Part shown: piece by piece, positions 30,040 to 36,189 of the stretch | Layout of the letters: each line of letters opens with the position of its first letter | How positions within the stretch are numbered: position 1 is the stretch's first letter | Source: Flavobacterium frigoritolerans | GTDB lineage: Bacteria > Bacteroidota > Bacteroidia > Flavobacteriales > Flavobacteriaceae | Assembly: GCF_025847275.1 (NCBI RefSeq) | Contig: NZ_JAOZEV010000024.1 | Location: 1-36,189, forward strand | Direction of reading: 5' to 3' | DNA length: 36,189 bases | Translations under genes and position numbers: made by a program | Notes under the pieces: model-generated | Databases searched by the model: none | Seen by the model: the letters and a program-made list of their open reading frames with translations, nothing else | Told to the model about the DNA's origin: nothing

Positions 30040-30873
30040 ATGAAAAAATACACGCTAGTGCTTCTACTTTTAGTTGCCTCAACGACAACTTTCGCACAAA
30101 AAAAAGAAAAGATAAAAGGATCTAAAATAGTAACCATCGCATCCAAAGAAATAGGCGAATTCAATAGTCTTGAAGTTAATGACAATCTTGAAGTTTACTT
30201 GGAACGTGGAGAAAAAAATGAAATAAAAATAGAAGCTGACGATAATCTTCATGAGATTATTGCAATGGATCTAAACGGACAAGCACTTCGTATTTACACA
30301 TCCAAAAACGCCAGCATCTTTAAAAAACTAATTGTAAGAGTTACCTACACAAAGGATTTAACTAAAGTTATTGCAAAAAACACTACTGTAGTAAATGCAA
30401 TTCAAGAACTTCAACTTGATGACATAACTTTTAATTGTGTAGATTATTCAAAATTATTTTTGAATGTAAACTCTAAAAAATTTGCTTTAATAGCCGATGA
30501 CAAATCAAAAACAGAATTAAATTTAAAATCAGAAAATGCCAGTGTTCAATTAAGCAAAAATGCAGGTCTAAAAGCATTAGTTGTTGCAACAGATTTTAAA
30601 GGTGATTTGTATCAAAAATCAAATGCAGCTATTGAAGGCTCTGCTACCAATGGGATTTTAAGATTAGATAACAACTCTATCTTTACAGGAAATAAATTCA
30701 CAGTAAAGAATGCAAATATTACTGCCGAAAGTTACTCTACTTGTAGCTTACTTGCTGAAACTACAATTACTATTGCAGCTGGAGACAAAGCCGAAGTACA
30801 ACTTTTGGGAACACCTAAAATCGAACTAACTCGTTTTACTGAAGAAGCTAAATTGATTAAAAGATTGAAATAA
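30040..30873 (+). CDS. Second DUF2807-like secreted protein
   Basis: A 277-residue protein with a signal peptide (1-19, ending TTFA). The mature protein resembles DUF2807: IGEFNSLEVNDNLEVYLERG (37-56) and EIKIEADDNLHEIIAMDLNG (60-79) match the head of that family and align with the corresponding part of the upstream lipoprotein (VSNAIDLVIEQ...ISVEADDNL). It lacks a lipobox. The rest is predicted short strands rich in N/K/S. It is probably a paralogue exported without lipidation. A bidirectional terminator follows. Confidence 0.82.
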   Translation: MKKYTLVLLLLVASTTTFAQKKEKIKGSKIVTIASKEIGEFNSLEVNDNLEVYLERGEKNEIKIEADDNLHEIIAMDLNGQALRIYTSKNASIFKKLIVRVTYTKDLTKVIAKNTTVVNAIQELQLDDITFNCVDYSKLFLNVNSKKFALIADDKSKTELNLKSENASVQLSKNAGLKALVVATDFKGDLYQKSNAAIEGSATNGILRLDNNSIFTGNKFTVKNANITAESYSTCSLLAETTITIAAGDKAEVQLLGTPKIELTRFTEEAKLIKRLK

Positions 30874-30900
30874 ATAAATTTCTAACCGAATCAAAATCAT

Positions 30901-30936
30901 AAAAAAAGTCCCAATCATATCGATTGGGACTTTTTT
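30901..30936. terminator. Bidirectional terminator between DUF2807 and trxB
   Basis: GTCCCAATC (30908-30916) pairs with GATTGGGAC (30922-30930), with AAAAAAA before and TTTTTT after. It serves the convergent DUF2807 and trxB genes. Confidence 0.92.
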
Positions 30937-30955
30937 ATAAAGAACAAAAAACGAA

Positions 30956-31903
30956 TTAGTCTTTTGAAGCCAAGTATCTTTCAGCATCCAATGCTGCCAT
31001 ACATCCTGTACCTGCAGCAGTAATTGCCTGACGGTACACATGATCTGCTGCATCTCCTGCTACAAAAACACCTGCAACGTTAGTATTTGATGTTCCTGGA
31101 GTATTGATTATATATCCTGTTTCATCAAGCGTTAAATAGTCTTTAAAAATATCTGTGTTAGGTTTATGTCCAATTGCAACAAAGAATCCTGTTGCTGGAA
31201 TATCAAAAACTTCACCTGTAGTTTTATTTTTTGCTTTTACCGCAGTAACTACTTGCTCGTCTCCTATTACTTCAACTGTATCGTGATTCATTAAAATTTC
31301 GATATTCTCTGTTTTACGAACACGCTCTTCCATGATTTTTGAAGCTCTAAATTTCTCGCTTCTTACTAACATAGTAACTTTTTTACAAAGTTTAGATAGG
31401 TAATGCGCTTCTTCACAAGCTGAATCTCCTGCTCCAACAATTACAACTTCTTGATTTCTATAAAAGAATCCGTCGCAAACAGCACAAGCAGAAACTCCTC
31501 CACCCATTTTTAAATAATGTTGTTCTGATGGTAATCCTAAATATTTAGCAGATGCTCCAGTAGAAATAATTACTGTTTCGCAATGTAGTTCGATAGTATC
31601 GTTAATCCATACTTTATGAATATCTCCAGAGAAATCTACTTTAGTAGCCCAGCCATCACGGATATCAGCACCAAAGCGTTCCGCTTGCTTTTGCAATTGT
31701 ATCATCATTTCTGGTCCAGTAACTCCATCAACATATCCTGGAAAATTTTCTACTTCATTTGTTGTAGTTAATTGTCCTCCAGGTTGCATTCCTTGGTATA
31801 AAACAGGATTCATGTTAGCTCTGGCGGCATATATAGCTGCAGTATAACCTGCAGGCCCAGAACCTATAATTAGGCATTTAATTTTTTCGATTGTGTCTGA
31901 CAT
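30956..31903 (-). CDS. trxB: Thioredoxin-disulfide reductase
   Basis: A 315-residue flavoprotein of the low-molecular-weight TrxB type, transferring electrons from NADPH through FAD to thioredoxin. Landmarks are the FAD motif GSGPAG (14-19), the redox centre CAVC (Cys140-Cys143) in GGGVSACAVCDGFFY, the NADPH motif GAGDSA (157-162) and the C-terminal FAD GDAAD motif (about 289-293). The frame opens 8 codons earlier (31927), but MSDTIEKIKC is the expected N-terminus. A -7 box TACATTTG (plus-strand 31925-31932) lies upstream of the ATG at 31903. The usual length for this enzyme is 310-320 residues. The gene is probably monocistronic. Confidence 0.96.
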   Translation of the reverse strand: MSDTIEKIKCLIIGSGPAGYTAAIYAARANMNPVLYQGMQPGGQLTTTNEVENFPGYVDGVTGPEMMIQLQKQAERFGADIRDGWATKVDFSGDIHKVWINDTIELHCETVIISTGASAKYLGLPSEQHYLKMGGGVSACAVCDGFFYRNQEVVIVGAGDSACEEAHYLSKLCKKVTMLVRSEKFRASKIMEERVRKTENIEILMNHDTVEVIGDEQVVTAVKAKNKTTGEVFDIPATGFFVAIGHKPNTDIFKDYLTLDETGYIINTPGTSNTNVAGVFVAGDAADHVYRQAITAAGTGCMAALDAERYLASKD

Positions 31904-31924
31904 AATTTTATTTTTTCTGAAATA

Positions 31925-31932
31925 CAAATGTA
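31925..31932 (-). promoter_or_regulatory. Candidate -7 box for trxB
   Basis: On the minus strand TACATTTG matches TAnnTTTG, ending 21 bp before the trxB ATG. No TTG at suitable spacing was seen. Confidence 0.45.
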
Positions 31933-32014
31933 AACTTTATTCTAAAAATTAGCGACTTAAATAAATCCTAAATAACTATATCAAAATAAATAAAATTTAT
32001 TTTGCAAAATAGTT

Positions 32015-32043
32015 TTGACAACTGAAATATTAGTGTATCTTTG
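32015..32043 (+). promoter_or_regulatory. Near-consensus promoter of tRNA-Pro
   Basis: TTG (32015-32017, within TTGACA) and TATCTTTG (32036-32043) are separated by 18 nt, a full match to the Bacteroidetes TTG-N17-23-TAnnTTTG promoter. Predicted initiation falls just before the tRNA start at 32054. Confidence 0.8.
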
Positions 32044-32053
32044 CACCCGCTTA

Positions 32054-32128
32054 CGGGGTGTAGCGTAGCCCGGTTATCGCGCCTGCTTTGGGAGCAGGAG
32101 GCCGCAGGTTCGAATCCTGCCACCCCGA
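32054..32128 (+). tRNA. tRNA-Pro (anticodon TGG)
   Basis: The acceptor CGGGGTG pairs with CACCCCG (32121-32127), the anticodon stem CCTGC/GCAGG (32082-32086, 32094-32098) surrounds TTTGGGA with anticodon TGG (32089-32091), and the T arm holds GTTCGAATC. Discriminator A is at 32128 and CCA is not encoded (CAA follows). The product is 75 nt. It is a single gene with its own promoter and terminator. Confidence 0.97.
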
Positions 32129-32155
32129 CAAAAGTCTTTTTATAGACAGAATGTC

Positions 32156-32193
32156 AAATCCCCTTAAATCAAAAGATTTAAGGGGATTTTTTT
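32156..32193 (+). terminator. Terminator of tRNA-Pro
   Basis: AAATCCCCTTAAATC (32156-32170) and GATTTAAGGGGATTT (32175-32189) pair perfectly around AAAA, followed by T residues. Confidence 0.92.
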
Positions 32194-32315
32194 ATTTAAC
32201 TCCAATTGTATTAAATAAAGCAAAACCTATTCAGCTACTTATTTTGTTTTCTTATGTTTTAGACAAAAGAATAGGAATAACATCTGCTTAACAAAAGACA
32301 TACTTTAATTAATTA

Positions 32316-32356
32316 AAACAAAAATTCAGAAAAACATTTATTAATGTCTTTCTGAA
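32316..32356 (-). terminator. Terminator of the adhesin/PorP/OmpA cluster
   Basis: On the minus strand TTCAGAAAGACATT and AATGTTTTTCTGAA (plus-strand 32325-32356) pair with one mismatch around AATA, followed by TTTTTGTTTT. It lies 22 bp after the OmpA-protein stop. Confidence 0.9.
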
Positions 32357-32378
32357 CTTGTTATGAAATGAGCTGAGC

Positions 32379-34313
32379 TTACATTCTCAAAATAATAAAC
32401 TCGCTACGTCTGTTTAACTGATGTTCTTCTTCAGAACAATCCACATCATCTGCACAATGATTTACCAATTGCGTTTCGCCATATCCTTTTCCAGAAAGTC
32501 TTTCTTTTGTAATTCCATTTTTGACAAGCCAAGCAATTGTTGATTTTGCTCTTGCATTTGACAACCTATCATTATAAGCATTGGTTTGACGACTATCTGT
32601 ATGTGATCTTACATCTACCCTCATTGTTGGATACTCTTTCATAATTTCAACAATTTTTGCCAAATCTGCCTGTGCATCTTTGCGGATATTAAACTTATCA
32701 AGGTCAAAATAAATCATCTTAATATTGAGCGTTTTTGCCAAATCTGTTCCGATCTTAATTTCTTTAATTTTCTTAGCAATGACTAAAGGAACATCCTTTT
32801 TAGTTTCTGATTCAGGAATTGTAACACTTTGCTCATTTGTATCGTAATCTGTTTTCTCTGCTCTAACATAATATTTCCGACCACAGCTCACCATAAATTT
32901 ATAAGCCGCTCTATCATCTGCAGTCATTTTAGAAATCAGATTGAACTTTTCATCAAATAGAGAGACTAAAGATCCTGGCAAAATATTTCCTGTTTCCTTA
33001 TCAGTTACAATACCTGTCAGTTCACTTTCACAATCCAAGATCAAAGGTTTATTCTCTATGAAACTATAAATATCATCTCTCCCTTTCCCTCCAACTCTAT
33101 TAGAAGAAAAATAACCTTTTCTTGTTATATTATCAATTATAAAAGCAAAGTCATCCATCGAACCATTAATAGGTGCTCCTAAATTTACAATTTTACCGAT
33201 CGTGCCGTCAGATTTAATTTTGGTTATAAAAACATCTAATCCTCCTAATCCTTGATGTCCATCAGAAGCAAAATACAATTCGTTATCTTTAGTAATAAAG
33301 GGAAATGTTTCTCTGGCTTCTGTATTAATGCCTCCTAAGAGATTCTCTGGTTTACTATATTGGTTTTCTCCTAAGATACTTACCTTAAAAATATCCGATT
33401 GCCCTTTTGTACCAGGCATGTTCGAAGCAAAATATAAAGTTTTTTCATCAGGGCTTAAAGCCGGATGAGCAACACTATAAGAATCATTATTAAATGGTAA
33501 TTCCATAACATTTCCCCATTTCCCATCTTTCAAAATAGCTTTGTAAAGTTTCAAATTAATTATTTGTTTATCATCCTTTCCAACTTTTCCATCTATAAAG
33601 TTATTTCTTGTAAAATATACCGTTTTCAAATCTTTAGTAAATACTGGAGTATCTTCATGAAATTTTGAATTAATAACCTTTGAAAAACGTTTCGGATTAG
33701 CTAAATCATTATCATCTGTTCTATTTGAAACATAAAAATTAGTAAAAGCCTGATTTGTCCATTTGGTCTGTATCTTTGCAAACCCAATGGAATCACGTGA
33801 AGTAGAAAACACCACTTCATCCCCAAAAAAAGCAGTCCCATAATCCGACTGTGAGGTGTTTACCCCTGTTGTTTTAACTTCATATCTACCAGAGTTTGCG
33901 TCTATAATTTTTTTATAATCTTTCTGCTGTTTATACAAGTTCCCACGAATATCGCTGACAGAGAGTTCATGAAACTTATCCAAAATCTGATCTGCTTTCT
34001 TATAATCCTCTATAGCCTTTAAGGTTTGTGAATAACGATAATAATATTCGCTTTCAACTTGCTCATTAAGATTAAACAGTTCAGCATACCATTTATTAGC
34101 TTCCTTTAAATTGGCGTTAAAATAGTACGAATCGCCTAGTTTCTGAAATAATTCTTTTGACTTATATCCTTTATTAGCCACTTTAAGGTAAGTTTGAGTA
34201 GCATCAACATAGGCTAAATCATTATATTGGGTCACCCCTTTTGCCATTTTTGCTTCTTGTGCCTGCATATGCAATCCAAAGGACAAAGCACATATCAAAT
34301 AAATTTTTTTCAT
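32379..34313 (-). CDS. OmpA-family protein with TPR, PD40 and carboxypeptidase-regulatory-like domains
   Basis: A 644-residue outer-membrane-associated protein with a signal peptide (1-18, HMQAQ). A TPR-like region (about 25-115) leads to WD40-like PD40 repeats (about 150-400; SPDEKTLYFASNMPG and DNELYFASDGHQGLGGLDVF blocks). A carboxypeptidase-regulatory-like beta sandwich (about 430-510) follows. The C-terminal OmpA domain (about 530-644) reads YFDLDKFNIRKD, VRSHTDSRQTNAYNDRLS and ends in NRRSEFIILRM, which would bind peptidoglycan. This is a recognised partner of PorP/SprF proteins in Bacteroidetes T9SS-linked adhesin clusters. It is the last gene of the cluster. Confidence 0.92.
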   Translation of the reverse strand: MKKIYLICALSFGLHMQAQEAKMAKGVTQYNDLAYVDATQTYLKVANKGYKSKELFQKLGDSYYFNANLKEANKWYAELFNLNEQVESEYYYRYSQTLKAIEDYKKADQILDKFHELSVSDIRGNLYKQQKDYKKIIDANSGRYEVKTTGVNTSQSDYGTAFFGDEVVFSTSRDSIGFAKIQTKWTNQAFTNFYVSNRTDDNDLANPKRFSKVINSKFHEDTPVFTKDLKTVYFTRNNFIDGKVGKDDKQIINLKLYKAILKDGKWGNVMELPFNNDSYSVAHPALSPDEKTLYFASNMPGTKGQSDIFKVSILGENQYSKPENLLGGINTEARETFPFITKDNELYFASDGHQGLGGLDVFITKIKSDGTIGKIVNLGAPINGSMDDFAFIIDNITRKGYFSSNRVGGKGRDDIYSFIENKPLILDCESELTGIVTDKETGNILPGSLVSLFDEKFNLISKMTADDRAAYKFMVSCGRKYYVRAEKTDYDTNEQSVTIPESETKKDVPLVIAKKIKEIKIGTDLAKTLNIKMIYFDLDKFNIRKDAQADLAKIVEIMKEYPTMRVDVRSHTDSRQTNAYNDRLSNARAKSTIAWLVKNGITKERLSGKGYGETQLVNHCADDVDCSEEEHQLNRRSEFIILRM

Positions 34314-34324
34314 ACCGGTTATTT

Positions 34325-35242
34325 TTAGAAGAATCTAGGAGAGACTACTTTATCATATTTTTTAAACAATTCATAACGAAGAAAAATTTCATGCGACCCA
34401 GAGTTGAAATTCCCCAAACGCGTTGTTTCTTTATCATAAGCATACCCGATCAACAATGAATTAGATATTTGAAAACCTGCCATTGCGCTAACAGCAGCGC
34501 TCCACCTGTATGCAGCACCAAAGGTCAGCTTATCGAAGAATAAAAAATTTGCCGAAAAATCTACCTGCAAGGGAGCTCCTTTAACTACTTTACTTAAAAT
34601 GGACGGTTTAAATTTAGTATCTCCTCCCAAATCAAAAACATGTCCTGCCATTATATAATAGTGCATGCGCTCACTAGCCACATATTGAATATCATTGTCA
34701 TAATAATTATTCTCCAGAAAGTACGGCACCGAAACTCCCACATAGGTTTTATCCGAATACAAAAAAACGCCTGCTCCTATATTACCAGAGAACCTATTGT
34801 CAATATCTTTACGATTAAGATTATCATTAGGGTTGAATAATTTCACCTTATTAAAATCGACATTAAACATATCAGCAGTCCCTTTAACCCCGAAAGCCAA
34901 TTTAAAGCTTTCGGAAGTTGGAATATAGTAACTTAAGTCAAGTGAGATAATATTATTATCTGAAGGCCCCAATCTATCATTGACAAAACTCACTCCCAAG
35001 CCTAATTTTTTTGAAGCGCTTAATGGAGTATGAATTGCTGCTGTATTAGTAACAGGAGCCCCATCTAATCCCACCCATTGTGTCCTGTGCATTATCAAGG
35101 CACTCAAACAACCTCTCGAACCAGCATAGGCAGGATTAATATTTGCAGTATTATACATATATTGAGTGTACTGTGCATCTTGTTGGGCATTGGCAACAAA
35201 TCCATTGAGTACTAATCCTAATATAATTAATCTTAATTTCAT
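34325..35242 (-). CDS. PorP/SprF-family outer-membrane protein
   Basis: A 305-residue protein. The signal peptide MKLRLIILGLVLNGFVANAQ precedes QDAQYTQYMYNTANINPAYA, the hallmark opening of the PorP/SprF family; NPAYAGSRG and the W-rich RTQWVGLDGAP follow. The rest is predicted beta-barrel. The frame opens 11 codons earlier (35275), but the signal peptide starts at this ATG. SprF is needed for SprB adhesin secretion or anchoring by T9SS in Flavobacterium johnsoniae; this paralogue probably serves the adhesin gene immediately upstream. The OmpA gene starts 11 bp after its stop. Confidence 0.93.
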   Translation of the reverse strand: MKLRLIILGLVLNGFVANAQQDAQYTQYMYNTANINPAYAGSRGCLSALIMHRTQWVGLDGAPVTNTAAIHTPLSASKKLGLGVSFVNDRLGPSDNNIISLDLSYYIPTSESFKLAFGVKGTADMFNVDFNKVKLFNPNDNLNRKDIDNRFSGNIGAGVFLYSDKTYVGVSVPYFLENNYYDNDIQYVASERMHYYIMAGHVFDLGGDTKFKPSILSKVVKGAPLQVDFSANFLFFDKLTFGAAYRWSAAVSAMAGFQISNSLLIGYAYDKETTRLGNFNSGSHEIFLRYELFKKYDKVVSPRFF

Positions 35243-35275
35243 AATCATTTTTTTAAAATTGTATAAACCTAACAT

Positions 35276-36189
35276 CTATCTGTTTAGATATAAGTATCCA
35301 GCTTTTTCTCTTATATCCCCATCGGTTTTCACATATCTGATGATATAGTAATAAGTTCCTTCAGGCAGATTATCGTTTGCATTTACTGTTGTTCTTCCTC
35401 TAGATTTCCCATCAAAAGCAATAGTTTCATTATCGTATCCTTTGGCCTTATATATCATAACTCCCCATCTGTTATAAATTTCAACAGTATTATTAGGAAA
35501 CTTTGTTATTCCATCTATGTAGAATACATCATTATCACCATCACCATTTGGCGTAATATGAGTATAGACATCAATATCTTCAATAGTCTTAACAATCACT
35601 GTTACCACAGCTGTTGAACAATTTACAGGATTCAATTTCTCACAAATAGTATATATTATCTGGTAAGTTCCCGCTGGTGTTCCTGGTGCCAAATCAACTA
35701 TACCATCTACATTTAATACAATATGCCCTGTTGAATCTGGAGTATCAACTGTAAGTGTAACTTCACTTAATCCTGTTGAATTTCCATTTAATGTGTCATT
35801 TCCAAGGATGTCAATGATTCCAGTTGTCCCAGCTGACCCTGATACTATAGTAGCCGAATCATCATTTGCATCGATAAGCGCTCCCACAACATTAATAACA
35901 CTTGTTATTGTAGCACAATTTCCCGGATTGGTTGCCTCACAAATTGTATATTGAACATTATAAGAGCCTGCTGGTGTATTCAATCCAACAGATACCGTAC
36001 CATCTGGGTTTAATATTAATCCTGTAGGAATACTCACTAGACTAAGTATTACCTGACCTGAATTGGTTCCAATTACTGCCGCTATACCATTTAAAGTATC
36101 ATTATTTATCAATGAACGAGTTATTCCACCTCCACTTCCATTAATAGGTCCTTCTGTTTCTGTTATCGCATTAATAATACTTATTGGCG
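35276..36189 (-). CDS. C-terminal part of a large adhesin with gliding-motility-associated C-terminal domain (5' end outside window)
   Basis: An open frame from the window edge to TAG at 35278-35276, 304 codons visible and no start. The visible part carries repeated adhesin modules with NDTLNG and YTICE(A/K)xNPxNC blocks (two clear copies, about 90-100 residues apart). It then ends in a CHU_C-type gliding-motility-associated domain: THITPNGDGDNDVFYIDG, NTVEIYNRWGVMIYKAKGYD and EGTYYYIIRY, ending in AGYLYLNR. This domain is a type B T9SS sorting signal. An in-frame TTG at 36112 is not a likely start because the frame is open on both sides. The PorP/SprF-like gene follows, suggesting a dedicated secretion or anchoring partner. 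Confidence 0.93.
   Translation of the reverse strand, partial: PISIINAITETEGPINGSGGGITRSLINNDTLNGIAAVIGTNSGQVILSLVSIPTGLILNPDGTVSVGLNTPAGSYNVQYTICEATNPGNCATITSVINVVGALIDANDDSATIVSGSAGTTGIIDILGNDTLNGNSTGLSEVTLTVDTPDSTGHIVLNVDGIVDLAPGTPAGTYQIIYTICEKLNPVNCSTAVVTVIVKTIEDIDVYTHITPNGDGDNDVFYIDGITKFPNNTVEIYNRWGVMIYKAKGYDNETIAFDGKSRGRTTVNANDNLPEGTYYYIIRYVKTDGDIREKAGYLYLNR

Noticed and set aside
32088..32291. 67-residue ORF starting within tRNA-Pro
   Set aside because: It begins inside the tRNA and crosses its terminator; it arises by chance.

Overview
The window looks like Flavobacterium or a close relative in the Flavobacteriia. It is AT-rich. The best promoter fits the Bacteroidetes TTG / TAnnTTTG consensus. 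It encodes a type IX secretion (T9SS) cargo protein, a PorP/SprF-type outer-membrane protein and a gliding-motility-associated C-terminal (CHU_C) adhesin end. These are genus-level inferences from gene content, not database matches.

Layout. Positions 1-3080 are the right-hand end of an integrative element or prophage-like island. Small minus-strand genes diverge from a repressor-like helix-turn-helix gene. A membrane-protein/small-protein pair follows. The island ends at the 3' half of a tRNA (CAT anticodon loop to CCA) plus that tRNA's terminator. About 670 bp further on, a second, decayed copy of the tRNA end and terminator follows, so two integrations appear to have stacked at one tRNA gene. 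The chromosomal backbone then starts with a bestrophin-like channel, a 1222-residue secreted M43-type metalloprotease with three PKD/jelly-roll modules, and a dipeptidyl-peptidase-IV-like S9 peptidase.

Positions 10.9-15.2 kb hold small accessory genes: an NTF2-like protein, a GNAT acetyltransferase, a lipoprotein, an AraC regulator, a pentapeptide-repeat protein and unknowns. Positions 15.2-18.9 kb are a minus-strand signalling block. It contains a hybrid histidine kinase (PAS, five heptad repeats, HisKA, HATPase, REC, Hpt), a single-domain response regulator, a small ORF, a short AraC-type regulator and a cupin. Positions 19.3-24.4 kb are a plus-strand run of two esterase/hydrolase genes, MepB-like, LysE-type exporter, GNAT, DinB-like and unknown genes. 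Positions 24.3-25.5 kb are rich in short palindromic repeats around an XRE regulator, followed by a small secreted Lys/Cys-rich peptide and a DUF4442 thioesterase-like gene.

Positions 26.4-30.9 kb form a DUF4870 / PadR / PspC / DUF2807 / DUF2807 envelope module, with a possible structured repeat before padR. A bidirectional terminator separates it from trxB. tRNA-Pro(TGG) follows with a near-consensus promoter. The right edge (32.3-36.2 kb) is a minus-strand cluster of adhesin C-terminus, PorP/SprF-like protein and PD40/OmpA lipid- or peptidoglycan-anchoring protein, a typical T9SS/gliding-associated trio. The adhesin gene runs out of the window.

No single gene here is clearly a new system. 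The strongest candidates for a closer look are the stacked tRNA attachment scars with their boundary cargo genes, the repressor/operator arrangement in the island, the variable-looking heptad array in the histidine kinase, the Lys/Cys-rich peptide, and the several families of intergenic palindromes.
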